DNA of 64,000 bases, taken from positions 5,001-69,000 of the forward strand of contig LSRY02000010.1 of assembly GCA_001643675.2 (NCBI GenBank), in the 5' to 3' direction. The stretch's first letter is position 1; the number at the start of each line of letters is the position of its first letter. The position numbers were made by a program, and so were the translations under genes. Shown piece by piece: positions 1 through 11,454 of this stretch. Source of the stretch: Monocercomonoides exilis. Its lineage: Eukaryota; Preaxostyla; Oxymonadida; Polymastigidae. The notes below the pieces were generated by a model. That model was not told where the DNA came from. It was given only the letters and a program-made list of their open reading frames with translations, and did not search any database.

Positions 1-790
1 ATCTTTCGTATTTTTTGTTGGAAAGAAAGAAAGTGGATTGAGCTGAATGTTTGATGGATTTGGAGGATATTATTTGCCAGAAGAAAAGGGACAAAAGAAA
101 AGAATTTCAATGTATTTTTTGTTGATGTTAATTGACTCTCATCTTCTCAATCTTCAACAAATAATCATCTCATTCAACACATTCATCATCATCATTGTCT
201 TCTGGATCTTCTATAAATATATCATCAACATTTCACACAACTTCTTCTTCTTCTTCTTTTGTTAATTTGACATGTCTGTTTTCAATTGAGTTAAGGAATA
301 ATCTCCGGAATAAATCGAACGGGCCCTAACGATGGAATTTATTTTTTGTGATTTTTTTTTTGAATTATTTAAAGAAGAAGAAGAAGAATGAAGAGGAGAA
401 CAAGGAAAAGAAGAAGAACATGAAGCTGGTTGAGAGCTAGCCACCAACTGCGGAATGTGCTTTACAGAGCGGGAAAAAGAGAAATGCAACCAGAGAGACT
501 CAAACGAGATAGGAAGAACTTAGTTTATGCCACATGACTCAGAGAACAGCTTTGAATCTCTTTCAACCACCTTCGGTGTTCTGCAGCTTGTTATTTTAAC
601 ATGGAACAATGAATGACTTTTATGCTTATGTGAGTGTCTGCCTCATTGCTACTTGCACAATCTTCACAATCCTTTCAAATAGCAAATGAATGTTCGACCT
701 CTTCTTCTCCTTCTCATTTTCATTCTTTCTCCGCATCGTCCATCCCAGCTTCCACTTCTCCGCTTCAATTTCCATTATTCATTCTCTCTC
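1..790. other. No gene recognised
   Basis: Only short, overlapping reading frames rich in Phe/Ile or Ser occur here, with CTT/GAA-type simple sequence around 240-260 and 370-420. I see no domain, no RNA gene and no convincing splice structure. Confidence 0.5.
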
Positions 791-1663
791 TCAGATGAAT
801 GTGCTCAAACGGATTAAAACCACTACAGAAGACAAGTGCACAAAGGTTAAAAAGCAACAGGAAAGTGACAAACTGAAGAATTGTGTGGAGAAAATAACAA
901 GTATGAAGAAGAATACGAAGAGGAAATGAAGAAGAAGGAGAAGAAGAGGTGGAGGAGCTGGCTGTTTAAGTGAAACATCACGAAAGAGAAGGAGATGAGC
1001 ACGAGGTGATCCAACAACCGACGAATAGGATGAAAATGTTACTGGAGATGGGGAATAATAATTGGAGAGAGAAGGCGATAGATCTGAAATAGCAGGAGAA
1101 GAGAAAGAAGAAGACGTACAAAAGTGCGAAGAGGCAGAGAAAAGAGGATTAGATCCATTATATTTCATGTTTTTGAACAATCTCATTTGTTGGAGTGGAA
1201 GCATTGAAGAAGAGAGAAGAGGAACTGCTTGACAGATCAGAGCTGCATTCAGCGAGTGTATCGCGGCCGATCCAAAAGGCAGACGAAACGCACCGCTTAG
1301 GAATTCGACTGATGAATTGAGAAGATACGAAATGGAAGAGGAAAAAGATGAAGAAGAAGACAATGATAATGATGGCGATGACAATTAATCACTTGAGTCA
1401 TTCTGCTGTTTCATTTCTTCTTTTTCTTCAACACCTTCTTCTTCATCGCTTGTTGTGCTTTCATCCATTCCAATGGGAATGATGTCTGGCGTGATGAGTG
1501 CTGCCCTCAAAAGCGACAGGTTGTCTTTGCCGAGAGAGAAGCAGTCGTCGATGGTGAACAGCACATCCTCTTTCAGCTGATAGCATGAAACGAGATGGAT
1601 GACTGGCTGTGGGATGAGGGGAAACATAGCAACGATCGGTTGAGTGGGTGTGGGAAAGGACAA
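791..1663 (-). pseudogene. Decayed Ser-rich coding remnant, unknown family
   Basis: One minus-strand frame is open from 1663 down to 791 except for a single TAA at 1387-1385. The part before the stop (92 codons) has balanced composition and ends in an acidic Glu-rich stretch. The part after it is Ser-rich, with hydrophobic blocks and an aliphatic C-terminus. GC content is higher than in the surrounding AT-rich DNA, as in the other relic blocks of this window. I do not recognise the protein. It may be a pseudogene with one lesion, two exons, or a chance-open purine/pyrimidine-skewed region. The preserved frame across the stop favours former coding sequence. Confidence 0.3.
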
Positions 1664-2468
1664 TAGCTCCGTTGGGGGAGAATGAAGTTAAAAAGAAGAA
1701 GATGGCGAAGAAGGAAAAGAAGCTGCAATAGAAGAGGAAATATCAGTGAAGCGTTAAAATAAAATTGAAAAATCAGCAAGCAATAATGGAATTCAGAAGG
1801 CATAGAGAGATGCACAAAGCTGTTGAAAATACAGAATTCATGACAAAGAAGATATGTTGAAAGCTATAAAAGCACTTCGAACTTTATCATAGAAAAGAAG
1901 TGAGATTTTATTGAAAAGAGCAAGAAACGCAACACATATTCTCCTTCTCGTTAACTTACATCATGAATATTGCTTTCAGTTTCCTCATTCAGATGTTCTT
2001 CTTTTTATTTGCTCATTGATATTAACGCTTCACAAGAACTATTTTTAAATATGCAGTTTATTCATGAAAATATTGATTGATATTTTTGTGAAAATCAAAA
2101 AAGAAAACAGATGATTTATTGTTTATTTAAAAATTTGTTGAAAGAAATGTGAAATGAAAAAACTTTTGTCAAAAGACAAAACAGTTAAAAGAGCATTTAG
2201 TGCTTCAAAGATAGAGAATGCCTTCTGTCACCAGAGATCCTTTTTGTTCTTGAAAAGACACATTCGCAGCTTGATTCGCTGCATTGAGATGAAACAAATG
2301 AAAAAAAGATGTTTGAAAGAATTGTTTGAATAAGTTCTTTCTTCGTGATCTCTGCGTCGAACTTTTGTGTGTCGTCTTCTTATACGAAGCTTGGTGCTTC
2401 ATTCAAAAAATCCGGAAACAGTTTGAAACATAAATCCCTGATCTCTTTTGATTGATTTGATTATACTG

Positions 2469-2792
2469 TTACAACGTATCTTTCAAAACCTTGTCTAATT
2501 CGTGTAGCCCAGTAAAAACATATGGAACATACCACTTGATAACAAACTTCTTTCTCTTTTCTGGTTCCAGTTGTGAAGTCAAATTGATCTTCTGGTTTTT
2601 AAACAGCACATCCACATTATCTACGCCAAATTCTATTTCATCAGTTCCGTCTTCCATTGCATCTTCAGTTAAGTCACGAGAATTATTTTGGAAATATGTG
2701 ATGCGAGAATATGTCAAACATGACGAAGAAAAACTATCAAAAGAAGAAGAGCAGGAGGAACTTGTTGAAGGAAACGAAAAAGACTCATGCAT
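2469..2792 (-). CDS. Hypothetical 107-residue ORF
   Basis: This minus-strand ORF begins with a Ser/Phe-rich segment, continues with an acidic part and ends in a basic/aromatic segment containing KKFVIKWYVPYVF. The lower-complexity start and more ordinary C-terminal half resemble a terminal exon. A further small ORF lies at 2402-2205 on the same strand and another upstream at 3506-3318, so the three could be exons of one gene, but I could not join them in phase. No family is recognised and chance cannot be excluded. Confidence 0.25.
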   Translation of the reverse strand: MHESFSFPSTSSSCSSSFDSFSSSCLTYSRITYFQNNSRDLTEDAMEDGTDEIEFGVDNVDVLFKNQKINLTSQLEPEKRKKFVIKWYVPYVFTGLHELDKVLKDTL

Positions 2793-3317
2793 GCTTTCAT
2801 CTTTTTTCTTTTCACTTTATTTTGTTAATCCGGTCATTTGAAGATACACTTTAAAGTGTGTTCATGCTATTCAAAGTGAATAAATCAATCAAAAAACGAT
2901 GCAATTAATATGTTTATCCATAAAGGCATTTTGAAATTCACTCAAATGATTTTAACATTCAATTATGTTGGGTGTTGACACAAAAATTTGACAAAGTCAA
3001 AAAAAGATCGACCAGTCTGTGACTTAGGCAATTTCCAAAAAATTGATCCAGTCAAAACCCATTAACGTGTTCTTTATTTCAAAAAAAAAAGTATCGATTA
3101 TTTTTTGTTCGATTTAAATTTTTCATTTTCCTTTTATTTTATTAAGTGTGTGAACGATAAACTGTTAAACTTTTGAATAATTTTGATTAGATATAAATGC
3201 TTTTTGACTTCAAGCATTTTTAAAGTCAGTCAAAAGAAGATTTCCTTAAGACAAAAGTCTTAAGTCACCCAGGCTTATAAATGAATATAATAATAGATAA
3301 ATTAAAGTTATTAACAA

Positions 3318-3506
3318 TCAAAAAATTTTGAAGTCCAAACCATTCAAGGACTTCAGTAAATCATTAATTACTGAAGATGATTTTCTGTAGTTGTAAAACA
3401 AATAGACGAGCAATGAATCAACGTCATCTCCACCGATGCGTTGTATTTCTTTCCATAGAACGTTGCATCGTGAATTTAGAGTTGACTCCTGTTTTGAAAA
3501 TGACAT
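3318..3506 (-). CDS. Small ORF resembling first exon of the 8.0 kb USP gene
   Basis: A 62-codon ORF starts with MSFSKQ and ends its coherent part with LLKSLNG. The first exon of the USP-like gene at 8030 ends LLKSFNG at the same relative place. Here the Asn codon is followed by G and then GT, a usable phase-1 donor at the position where the 8.0 kb gene has G followed by GC. The upstream residues of the two sequences are only weakly alike. It may be the first exon of a related, now incomplete element gene. No continuing exon with an open frame was found downstream on this strand. Confidence 0.3.
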   Translation of the reverse strand: MSFSKQESTLNSRCNVLWKEIQRIGGDDVDSLLVYLFYNYRKSSSVINDLLKSLNGLDFKIF

Positions 3507-3633
3507 TTTAGTGATTATTACAATTTATTATGGAATTATTATCAATTAATGAAAAATTGACAACTCGGGATTTTTCTTTATTTTTTGTTTTTTTAGAAAT
3601 AAATATTTTTTCGAAAATGACTAATAACTTTAT

Positions 3634-4073
3634 ATAGTTCAAAAACATCTGCATCATTTTATTTTTCCAAATAAAAATAATCACAAAAATGATGACAAGC
3701 TCAAATGAGAAGTGTGATCAGTCACTAACAGATATATGAAAAAATGAGTATGATTGATCATTTCGATTCAGATGATCAGTATTTGACAAAAACAAGAAGG
3801 AAAAATTTTGCAAGAGGGAATGTTATTGGAAAAAAAAAGAAACACAATGATAGATCAAAATTTCGATCATTCTTTTTCTAATAACTTTCCCTCTTGCAAA
3901 ATTTTTCCTTCTTGTTTTTGTCAAATACTGATCATCTGCATCGAAATGATTAATCATACTCATTTTTTCATATATCTGTTAGTGACTGATCACACTTCTC
4001 ATTTGAGCTTGTCATCATTTTTGTGATTATTTTTATTTGGAAAAATAAAATGATGCAGATGTTTTTGAACTAT
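3634..4073. repeat. 440-bp near-perfect palindrome (fold-back element)
   Basis: Bases 3634 to about 3845 are the reverse complement of about 3862 to 4073 with only a few mismatches. For example ATAGTTCAAAAACATCTGCA at 3634 pairs with TGCAGATGTTTTTGAACTAT ending at 4073, and CAAGAGGGAA at 3811 pairs with TTCCCTCTTG ending at 3896. The spacer is tiny and itself nearly palindromic. This is the structure of a fold-back or MITE-type element and would form a long hairpin. No clear target-site duplication is visible and no internal gene is present. Confidence 0.85.
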
Positions 4074-4745
4074 GTGAATTGGAATTTTTTTAATTTTTTT
4101 ATAAAATGAAATAAAAAATAAACCTTCGAATATATATATATTTTTTTTTTCAATTCGAATTGATTAACTCATTTTTTTGTGAAAGTTCGTTTTCATTATT
4201 AAATATTTTTTTCATGCAAAATAAATCAAAAAAATGAAACGAACCATCAAAATAAATTAGTTTTGATAACAAATAGAAATAAAAAAAATTATTTCTAAAT
4301 AAAAAATTCTGAAATGAGCAAATAATAATAAAAAAAAGAGAGATATATAAATTTTTAAATACTGCACAGATGTGTTGAATGGAGATTATTTGTTTAACTG
4401 ATGAACAAATAAAAATAATAAGTTTGATTATTGTTTGAACATCAACAATTATTTATTTATTTTCTTTTTGAAATATCCGAGATGAAACAATAACTAAAAA
4501 TAAACAATTTTAATTTTTTCTTTGTTTCATTTCACAAATCTTCTTTTATTTTCTTTTTCACATAATTATTCATCGATCACAATCAAAACACATATATCCT
4601 CTTTTTGATCACTTTTTTCTCCTAATGCCATTAATCATCCATTTCTGCTTCGCTTTTTTTGTAATTTCACCACCGACTTCATTCACATTTGAAAAAGATA
4701 ATAACAATTTGAGATCGAAAATGTGAAGATAACGATAGTGATAAT
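4074..4745. other. AT-rich gap, nothing recognised
   Basis: Very AT-rich sequence with A and T runs. No ORF, RNA gene or inverted repeat beyond the palindrome that ends at 4073 stands out. Confidence 0.5.
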
Positions 4746-6579
4746 TCATTGAAATGAAATTTCTTCAACTTGAACAGTCTTTAAGAACATGCGACTGCAC
4801 AACACACATACGCATTTCTCTCCTTTTGTCCTCTTTCCTCCAATCGGCCAAATTATCGAAGCATCCGACTTGATCAGTGGACGACTCTCTTCTGTATCTA
4901 ATATAATTTCTCTCTTCTCTCCTTTCTCACACGCCCTCTTCTGCAATGCAGGGTGCTCCTCGCACGCAGACACACCAGACACACCAGCCTCAGCTCGATG
5001 CTCCCACCTGCCACACCCCCAAAGCCAATTCGCTCATGTGACAATAAGCATAACTGGCCAGGAAGTTGAGAAAGAGGAACATGGAGTTGCTGTCTTTTTC
5101 TCATCCACAAGTGGCTCTGCTCCTTCCTTCGCGATGAAACCGTTGCCTTCCAGCAGCGCTTGCAGAACTGTTTCCATGTGAGTTATTCCTTCTGTTCCAT
5201 CACTTCCTCCTCCGGCTGCTCCTTGTGCTCCTCCTTGTGCTCCACCAATTCCCATCACTATTCCATTGTTCGATGATGGTGAATGATTCGTTCCATTCAC
5301 ATTCCCATCTCCTCAAACTGCTCCTCCTATTCCAACATTCGCGTTCATCACACTCATCGAGCTGTACCTGCTTCCCAGATTGATCGGAATCCTTTCCAAA
5401 TAACCTCTTTGCATCAGCGGACGGAAGAAACAATTTGTTTTCCACATTTCATGCGCTTGCACAATCCCTGTCGTGAAAAGTTATTCAAACAGTGAATATT
5501 CAGATGTGGAAAAACTCAGCCGCTCTTCATCAGTCAGATCGAGTCAGTTGTCGATGCTCGTCCCACCTTTGTTCCGCATCACGATCGACTGCATTGGTGC
5601 ATCCACCTCGCCGATGGGTTATTTATTCCAGTAAATGCATTTCCGTTTCTTCCTTTTCTCGCTCGCTCTCAAACCCAACACGTGCTTTGATTTGAATTAG
5701 CATCTGGCATGCAATCTTCTTCACCGCGTGCTTCCCTCCTCCCAGATGCTTTCAGATGAACGAAGCTTGATGAATACACTTGCTGTGGCTGTCATATGAA
5801 AATCTATTCACACGTTCTTCTCCGGTTTCAAGATGTCTCTCGCGTGGATCTATTGAAATGGGACATATTCATTCTCATTTGTTTTCTCCTTGATTTCCAC
5901 AACTTCCATCTCCTCCATTGTTATCATTTTATCCTCCTCCTTCTCCTCCACTTGCTCCTCCACCTCCATTTCCACCCAGACCCATCCCTCCCATCTGATG
6001 CATCATCCCCCTTCTCATATTTCCTTCCTCCACTCAATACTCCACTCTCACATTAAAATTTGTAAAATTGTGTGTTTGCTAATCAATAGGATATTTTCAT
6101 GTTGCTTTGCACACACACACAAACACCTCTGTGTCTTTATATAGCAGCGGATTGGTACCTAAATTGAAAGGAAAATGCAACAGATCCAGCAGCAAGCGCA
6201 TGCCAGCCTCAGTGTTGAGCAGCCCATCGTTGCGGTTGAATGTCTCGTCGGCTGGAGTGAGCTCGTGGGCAAACGTGTGGTTCAACTGGTTCAAAGACAG
6301 TTCTTTCCACAGAATCGCCTTCTCCGTGTTGTGGCGGTGCACATCCACAACAGCTGCAGAGGGAAGGATCCTCAGGCCAGTCACCACACACAATGCAGTT
6401 ATCTTGCTTTTCGACTGCATTCGTCGCATTTCGCTGGTATCTTGCTCTTCTTCTTTATCCGAAAAATTAAAGAAACAGGCGGGAGCAATGCGAACTGACT
6501 GCGATGGTCTGTTGATGTCTCCGGCATCAGTAAATTTCTCCAAGCATCCACTTGTTTTTTGATTGTCTGTTTCAACCAC
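4746..6579 (-). pseudogene. Frameshifted relic of a large unknown minus-strand gene
   Basis: The longest piece is 6579-6097 (160 codons), with ordinary amino-acid composition. Further plausible protein continues in other minus frames: a Met/Gly-rich stretch near 6050-5900, a segment containing LFLPSADAKRLFGKDS near 5440-5360, and a segment with METVLQALLEGNGFIAKEG near 5200-5120. The frame changes and in-frame stops lie between good-looking segments, which fits a decayed gene better than introns because splice motifs are missing at the joins. GC is higher than in neighbouring DNA. I cannot assign a family. Confidence 0.35.
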
Positions 6580-7044
6580 AAATACAGAACTTCATGTGTT
6601 CAACATGCGAAGAACTGGGCGAAAAAAGTATTTGATTTTTTCGTGTGTTCTTGCAAAAATGGCTCCGTTAAGCGGTCAAATTGACAGATCAGTCAATAAA
6701 GAAGAAGGGGAAGAAGAAGAGGAGGAGGATGCTGAAGAGACAAGAGATAAATACATATTGTTGTCGAGAACTCTCATCAGTTGGTTCTGAATGAATGATG
6801 GAATTGAGGTTGAACATTATTTAATTGCAGATGAACAGTAATGAGCATCATTATTGAATACACTCAAAAGTTAAATAAAATAATTTAAAACAGTTAATGA
6901 AAATGCAAACAACATGAAACATTTCAATAAGCCTTTCTAATTTTTCTCGAAATGATATATTTATTTATATTATGTTTAATAGCTTCATTCATCTTCTTGT
7001 CATCACTTCAGTCACTTAAAAAAAACAATAATTGATTTTTGAGT

Positions 7045-7601
7045 ATTTTGCAAATTGATAATAAAAACAAACTTTGTCAAAAATGAACAAGAATTAATAT
7101 AGTCACATTGAATAGTCTTTCTGTTTGTTTCATCAAAAATTGTCTATGTGCCAAACAAAATTACCAGTTTCTAAATAAATAGGTCAAAATTCTTATATTA
7201 ATGAAAAATAACAACGATTTGTAACAAACCTTTTATACAGCTTTGTCATTACAAGTCAGACGTCCTCACATATTAAATATATAGAATGACTGAAAAAAAA
7301 ATAAGAAAAATCTTCGAAGACAGTGCATGGGAAACAATTCATTTCACACAACACTTCATCCCAAATAAAAAATATGTTAAAAAACAAATTATTACCAACT
7401 TTTTCCACTAACAGATTTTCAAAAAAAGCATCAGACATGTTTATTATTGTTATTTATTCACATTGAGCAAAATAGATCATGGTATTCTTAATGGCGCCAT
7501 TAATAATAATTTGTATTTTTTATGATCAAAAATTTCAAAAATTTTTCAAAATTTTTTATTTTTGTTTCATTTAATTTGTGAATATTATTGCTTTATTAAT
7601 G
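7045..7601 (+). repeat. Left arm of ~557-bp inverted repeat
   Basis: The reverse complement of this arm matches 10629-11185. Position p pairs with 18230 minus p, and I checked this at both ends and several internal points. Identity looks nearly complete from 7058 to 7601. Toward 7045 two mismatches appear (7057 and 7050). The inner boundary is sharp: 7601 pairs with 10629 and 7602 does not pair with 10628. Confidence 0.9.
7256..7438 (-). CDS. 60-codon ORF inside left inverted repeat
   Basis: The same 60-codon peptide, beginning MSDAFFENLLVEK, is encoded in both inverted-repeat arms and reads outward from the core in each. Straight after the VEK codons comes GTTGGTAAT, and an AG follows about 40 bases later, so this may be a first exon with a short intron and not a finished small protein. 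Its length and start resemble the first exons at 8030 and 3506. No function is recognised. Confidence 0.3.
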   Translation of the reverse strand: MSDAFFENLLVEKVGNNLFFNIFFIWDEVLCEMNCFPCTVFEDFSYFFFSHSIYLICEDV

Positions 7602-8029
7602 TTAAAAAAGTCATATGAATGTTGTTAATTAATTATTAAAACTTTTTTTTTAATGTGATATCAAAATTAATAAAAATAATATTTATTAGAAATTTAAATA
7701 TTTTTTTTTGAAGAATTTGAAATTTATTTTTTAATTATCAAATAATGAGAAAGCAATATGAGTTGTTAATTATTTTTTCCGCAATGAAAAAAAATTTAGA
7801 AATTTTCATTAAACTTTGAATATTTTTTTTATTGAGTCTTATTTTATATTTGTTCAAAAATAGATAAACATTGTTTATTTTTTTATGTTCAATTTTTTAT
7901 TGGTCAGAAATTTAACATATTTTGTTGAATTTGATTTTTATTATTTTTTTTTATTGTTTTATGAGTTCCATTTCTCATAAAAAAATTCCCATATATTGCA
8001 ATTTCATTGACTGGATCGGTTAATCGACA

Positions 8030-10478
8030 ATGTTGTCAGCTAAAAGGGTTCATAATGGATTGGAATTTAGAAGCCTGCAGAAGGATATGGTCCAACTCAC
8101 AAATTTTTTTCAAAAAATGTCACTCTCTCACGCAGAAATGGTTTCATTTATGTTTTTCCAACAAACACAAGTAGGAAGGCAACTTTTCGAAAGTTTATTA
8201 AAATCATTTAATGGCGTGTCTTTCTTAAACAATGTTTTATTTATGTAATTTTTCTTTATTCAATGTTTTTTTAAATATTCTTTTTTTATTTATAAATATT
8301 TATTATTATTATTTTTTTATTTTGCAATATGAAGATCCACTGAAACGAACCATAAAAGAGCTGAGTCATGTTTTCAATAGCCTCTCCTATGAATTACAAA
8401 GTGAAATGCTATTGATTCTGACAAAAGAATTCTCTCAGCAGACACTAAGCCAAGAGTTTGGGTTTGTAATAAAACCAGCGCCTTTTTGAGCATCCTTTTT
8501 CGATCAAAAGAAAGAGATTTCAACAGACAGAACACCGCCAATGAAAAGGAAACAACGTTCTTCTCAACGTGATTCTTCAAAATCATATTTTGGATATCTT
8601 GGAGCCGAAAATGAAAAAATTGAAACAATAGAAATGGATATGGAAGATTCAGAAGATTGCATTTCACTCAATTACACTCCGAAATCATCTTCATTATCAC
8701 CATCAACTTCAACATTATCATCATCCTCATCTTCCTCAATCAACCCTCTCTCCTTTCCATCTCCTTTTATGTTTTCTGCTTTTCCTCCATCAGAAAAATC
8801 AATTCCATCATCTTCTTCACCTTTCCCATCATTCTCATCTCCTTCCTCCTCCTCATTCCCATCGACTTCATTTTCTTCCTCATCCTTCCCTTCTGCTTCA
8901 AATTTATCCTCTTTCCATCCTTTGAATATGGCTTCTCCATCTTCATTTAAATCTTCTTCCTCTCCATCATTTCCATCTTCTTCTTTCCCATCAACTCCTT
9001 CGAATATTCATCCTTCAACAGTTTCATCCGCATCCTCATCTGCTTCCTTTCCTGCTTCCCCCTCTTCCTCATCCTCTTTGTCTTCTTCTCTTTCTCCTTT
9101 TCCTTCCCCTTCCACTTCTCCTTCTCCTCCATCTTACTCCTCTCCTTCCTCTCTCTCATCCTCCTCTTCCTCTTCCTCTCCTTTATTTTCATCCTCTCCT
9201 TCTCCTTCTCCTCCATCTCACTCCTCTCCTTCCTCTTCCTCCTCCTCCTCTTCTTCTTGTTCTTCTTGTTCTTGTTCTTCTTCCTCCTCCTCCCCTTCCT
9301 CTCCCTCTTTAACTTTGTCAACTTCATCACCCTTAGAGTCAGAGTTAGCAACACTCTTTCACAGCAAAAAGAAAATATCTTCAAATGAAGATGACGATAT
9401 GGAATCCAATTCAAAAAACCCTTCAAGAACTGACACAGTTTATCTGATGTTTGCACCAATTGAGAGATTTATCGACTGTTTATCAATGCATGTGATGGAT
9501 GGTGATGTGGGTTCAAGATCTTGTGTTTACAAATACAAAATATCGAAAAGAGGATTGAGGAATCTGGGAAAGACTTGTTCATTCAGTTCATTATGTCAAT
9601 GTTTTGCATCTCTGGATTTGGGAAGGAGCTTTTCGAGCAAAAGAAACTTGACAGATCGACAATCGCTTCAATTGGTTCTGCAATGTTTGAGTGGGTGTGA
9701 TTTTCAGAAATTCTTTTGGGGAACGAAGAGAATGATTCAGATGTATGAGAATAATTTTGGACCATTGATGGAACCTAAAGGTTCTCTTTCAACATATGAA
9801 AAATTTCTGGAGTTATTGTCGGAGGAGGATGATGGTGTTATTAAAAAGTTTCAACTTCATAGTCACAAGTTTATGAAATGTCAGTCTTGTAATCAATTGA
9901 CTTCAAAGCCAAGGGGAATCACGTTGGAGGTGCCAATATCAAACGCTGATATTGTTGAAGGTTTAAATTCTTATTTTTCTGTCGTGAAAGAGGAGGAGGA
10001 TCAAATGAAACAGGTGTGTGGAAAATGTTCAACTGGAAGAATTGAATTGAAATGGATCAGGCTAGATGCTTTTCCCTGTGTTTTGTGTGTGTTTCATAAC
10101 AATCTGACACCTTCATCAGTCAATCCCCCTCCAACTCAACTGTTTGTTGCTGAAAAAGGAAATGGACCTTTTGATATCTGCTTTTTTGATCCTTTGAAAG
10201 CAAAAACTTCCCTGAAATTCTTCTCTGACAATAATATGATTGCAGCAAAATATCAGCTTTGTGGAACTGTGATTCATTCAACATCAAAATTCAAAGATGG
10301 TCATTTCATTGCAGTTGTGAAGGATAAAAAGCATTTGATTGAAGAGAAAAGCATTTTCTTTAAATGCGACGATGAGGTTGTTTCACTGCTAGCATTTGAT
10401 AAATGGAATCAGTATTGGAAAAATTTATCATTGGAAGGATGGAAGTCAGGATTAACATTTTATCAACTTATTGAATAA
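8030..10478 (+). CDS. USP-like (peptidase C19) protein of the inverted-repeat unit
   Basis: The C-terminal third carries USP signatures: a Cys box RGLRNLGKTCSFSSLCQCF with the putative nucleophile Cys coded at 9576, two CxxC pairs typical of the USP zinc-ribbon insertion (CQSC, CGKC), and a His box DGHFIAVVKDK with His at 10302, followed by a CDDE segment that could supply the acidic residue. USPs cleave ubiquitin from substrates. Activity here is inferred. A ~230-residue Ser/Pro-rich linker precedes the domain. Proposed exons are 8030-8213, 8335-8465 and 8511-10478 (760 codons). The second intron is 45 nt and removes an in-frame TGA at 8487. The first needs a GC donor. The gene ends TAA directly after the domain. 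The USP core is short and divergent, closest by eye to the domain at 18.2 kb. Confidence 0.7.
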
Positions 10479-10628
10479 ATATTTATTTTTTTTGTAATTT
10501 TTTTTTCATTTTTAATTAACATTTTTAATAAAAAAACACAAATAAAATATTTCTTTGAATAAAATTAATTTTTTTCACCTTTAATCAAACAATAAAAAAA
10601 TCAAAACCAATTTCTGATGAAATGTTTG

Positions 10629-11185
10629 CATTAATAAAGCAATAATATTCACAAATTAAATGAAACAAAAATAAAAAATTTTGAAAAATTTTTGAAATTT
10701 TTGATCATAAAAAATACAAATTATTATTAATGGCGCCATTAAGAATACCATGATCTATTTTGCTCAATGTGAATAAATAACAATAATAAACATGTCTGAT
10801 GCTTTTTTTGAAAATCTGTTAGTGGAAAAAGTTGGTAATAATTTGTTTTTTAACATATTTTTTATTTGGGATGAAGTGTTGTGTGAAATGAATTGTTTCC
10901 CATGCACTGTCTTCGAAGATTTTTCTTATTTTTTTTTCAGTCATTCTATATATTTAATATGTGAGGACGTCTGACTTGTAATGACAAAGCTGTATAAAAG
11001 GTTTGTTACAAATCGTTGTTATTTTTCATTAATATAAGAATTTTGACCTATTTATTTAGAAACTGGTAATTTTGTTTGGCACATAGACAATTTTTGATGA
11101 AACAAACAGAAAGACTATTCAATGTGACTATATTAATTCTTGTTCATTTTTGACAAAGTTTGTTTTTATTATTAATTTGAAAAAT
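10629..11185 (-). repeat. Right arm of ~557-bp inverted repeat
   Basis: Reverse complement of 7045-7601. The high identity of the arms implies recent origin or gene conversion. The USP gene's stop codon lies about 150 bp inside this arm, so the arm probably does not supply coding sequence to it. Confidence 0.9.
10792..10974 (+). CDS. 60-codon ORF inside right inverted repeat
   Basis: This is identical at protein level to the ORF at 7438-7256 and points away from the core. Both copies being intact is expected from the near-identity of the arms and so is not independent proof of coding. GT after the VEK codons and a downstream AG allow a first-exon reading. Confidence 0.3.
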   Translation: MSDAFFENLLVEKVGNNLFFNIFFIWDEVLCEMNCFPCTVFEDFSYFFFSHSIYLICEDV

Positions 11186-11454
11186 TTATAAAATCCAGTC
11201 ATTGTATTTCTATTAATGTGTGATATGAAATTATTATCAAATTATCAATATTTCACTTCATTAGGAAGTGTGTCGGAAATGTGAAATGTTTCAAATCAAA
11301 AGCACCATGTAAATGATTGGAAAGTTAAGAAAAGAACTGTATTAAGTGTTGTATATGTTCCGCAGACATAGCAAGAAAGAAAAAGAGGAGGAGGGAGTGA
11401 AAGAAGCTAAGAAAGATTCTGACAGTGTTCCGAAGAAGTTGAGAAGAATTCGAT

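Larger units (their letters stand above)
7045..11185. mobile_element. Long-TIR unit enclosing a USP-like gene
   Basis: A ~3 kb core with a single recognisable gene lies between inverted copies of ~557 bp (7045-7601 and 10629-11185). The core gene (8030-10478) is a ubiquitin-specific-protease-like protein and no transposase lies between the repeats. The architecture resembles a non-autonomous DNA transposon with long terminal inverted repeats that carries a cargo protease. A segmental inverted duplication around a gene is the alternative. Target-site duplications could not be identified, so the exact outer ends are uncertain. A related USP domain joined to a DDE-like domain at 17.66-21.40 kb supports the mobile-element reading. 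Confidence 0.55.

Noticed and set aside
2969-3272. Possible MITE with TGGGTG...CACCCA ends
   Set aside because: Only six terminal bases are inverted and there is no target duplication. The nearby CTTAAGAC-AAAA-GTCTTAAG hairpin (3245-3264) is too short to decide.
8947-9459. 170-codon minus-strand Lys/Glu/Met-rich ORF
   Set aside because: It is the antisense shadow of the Ser/Pro-rich linker of the USP gene at 8030-10478.
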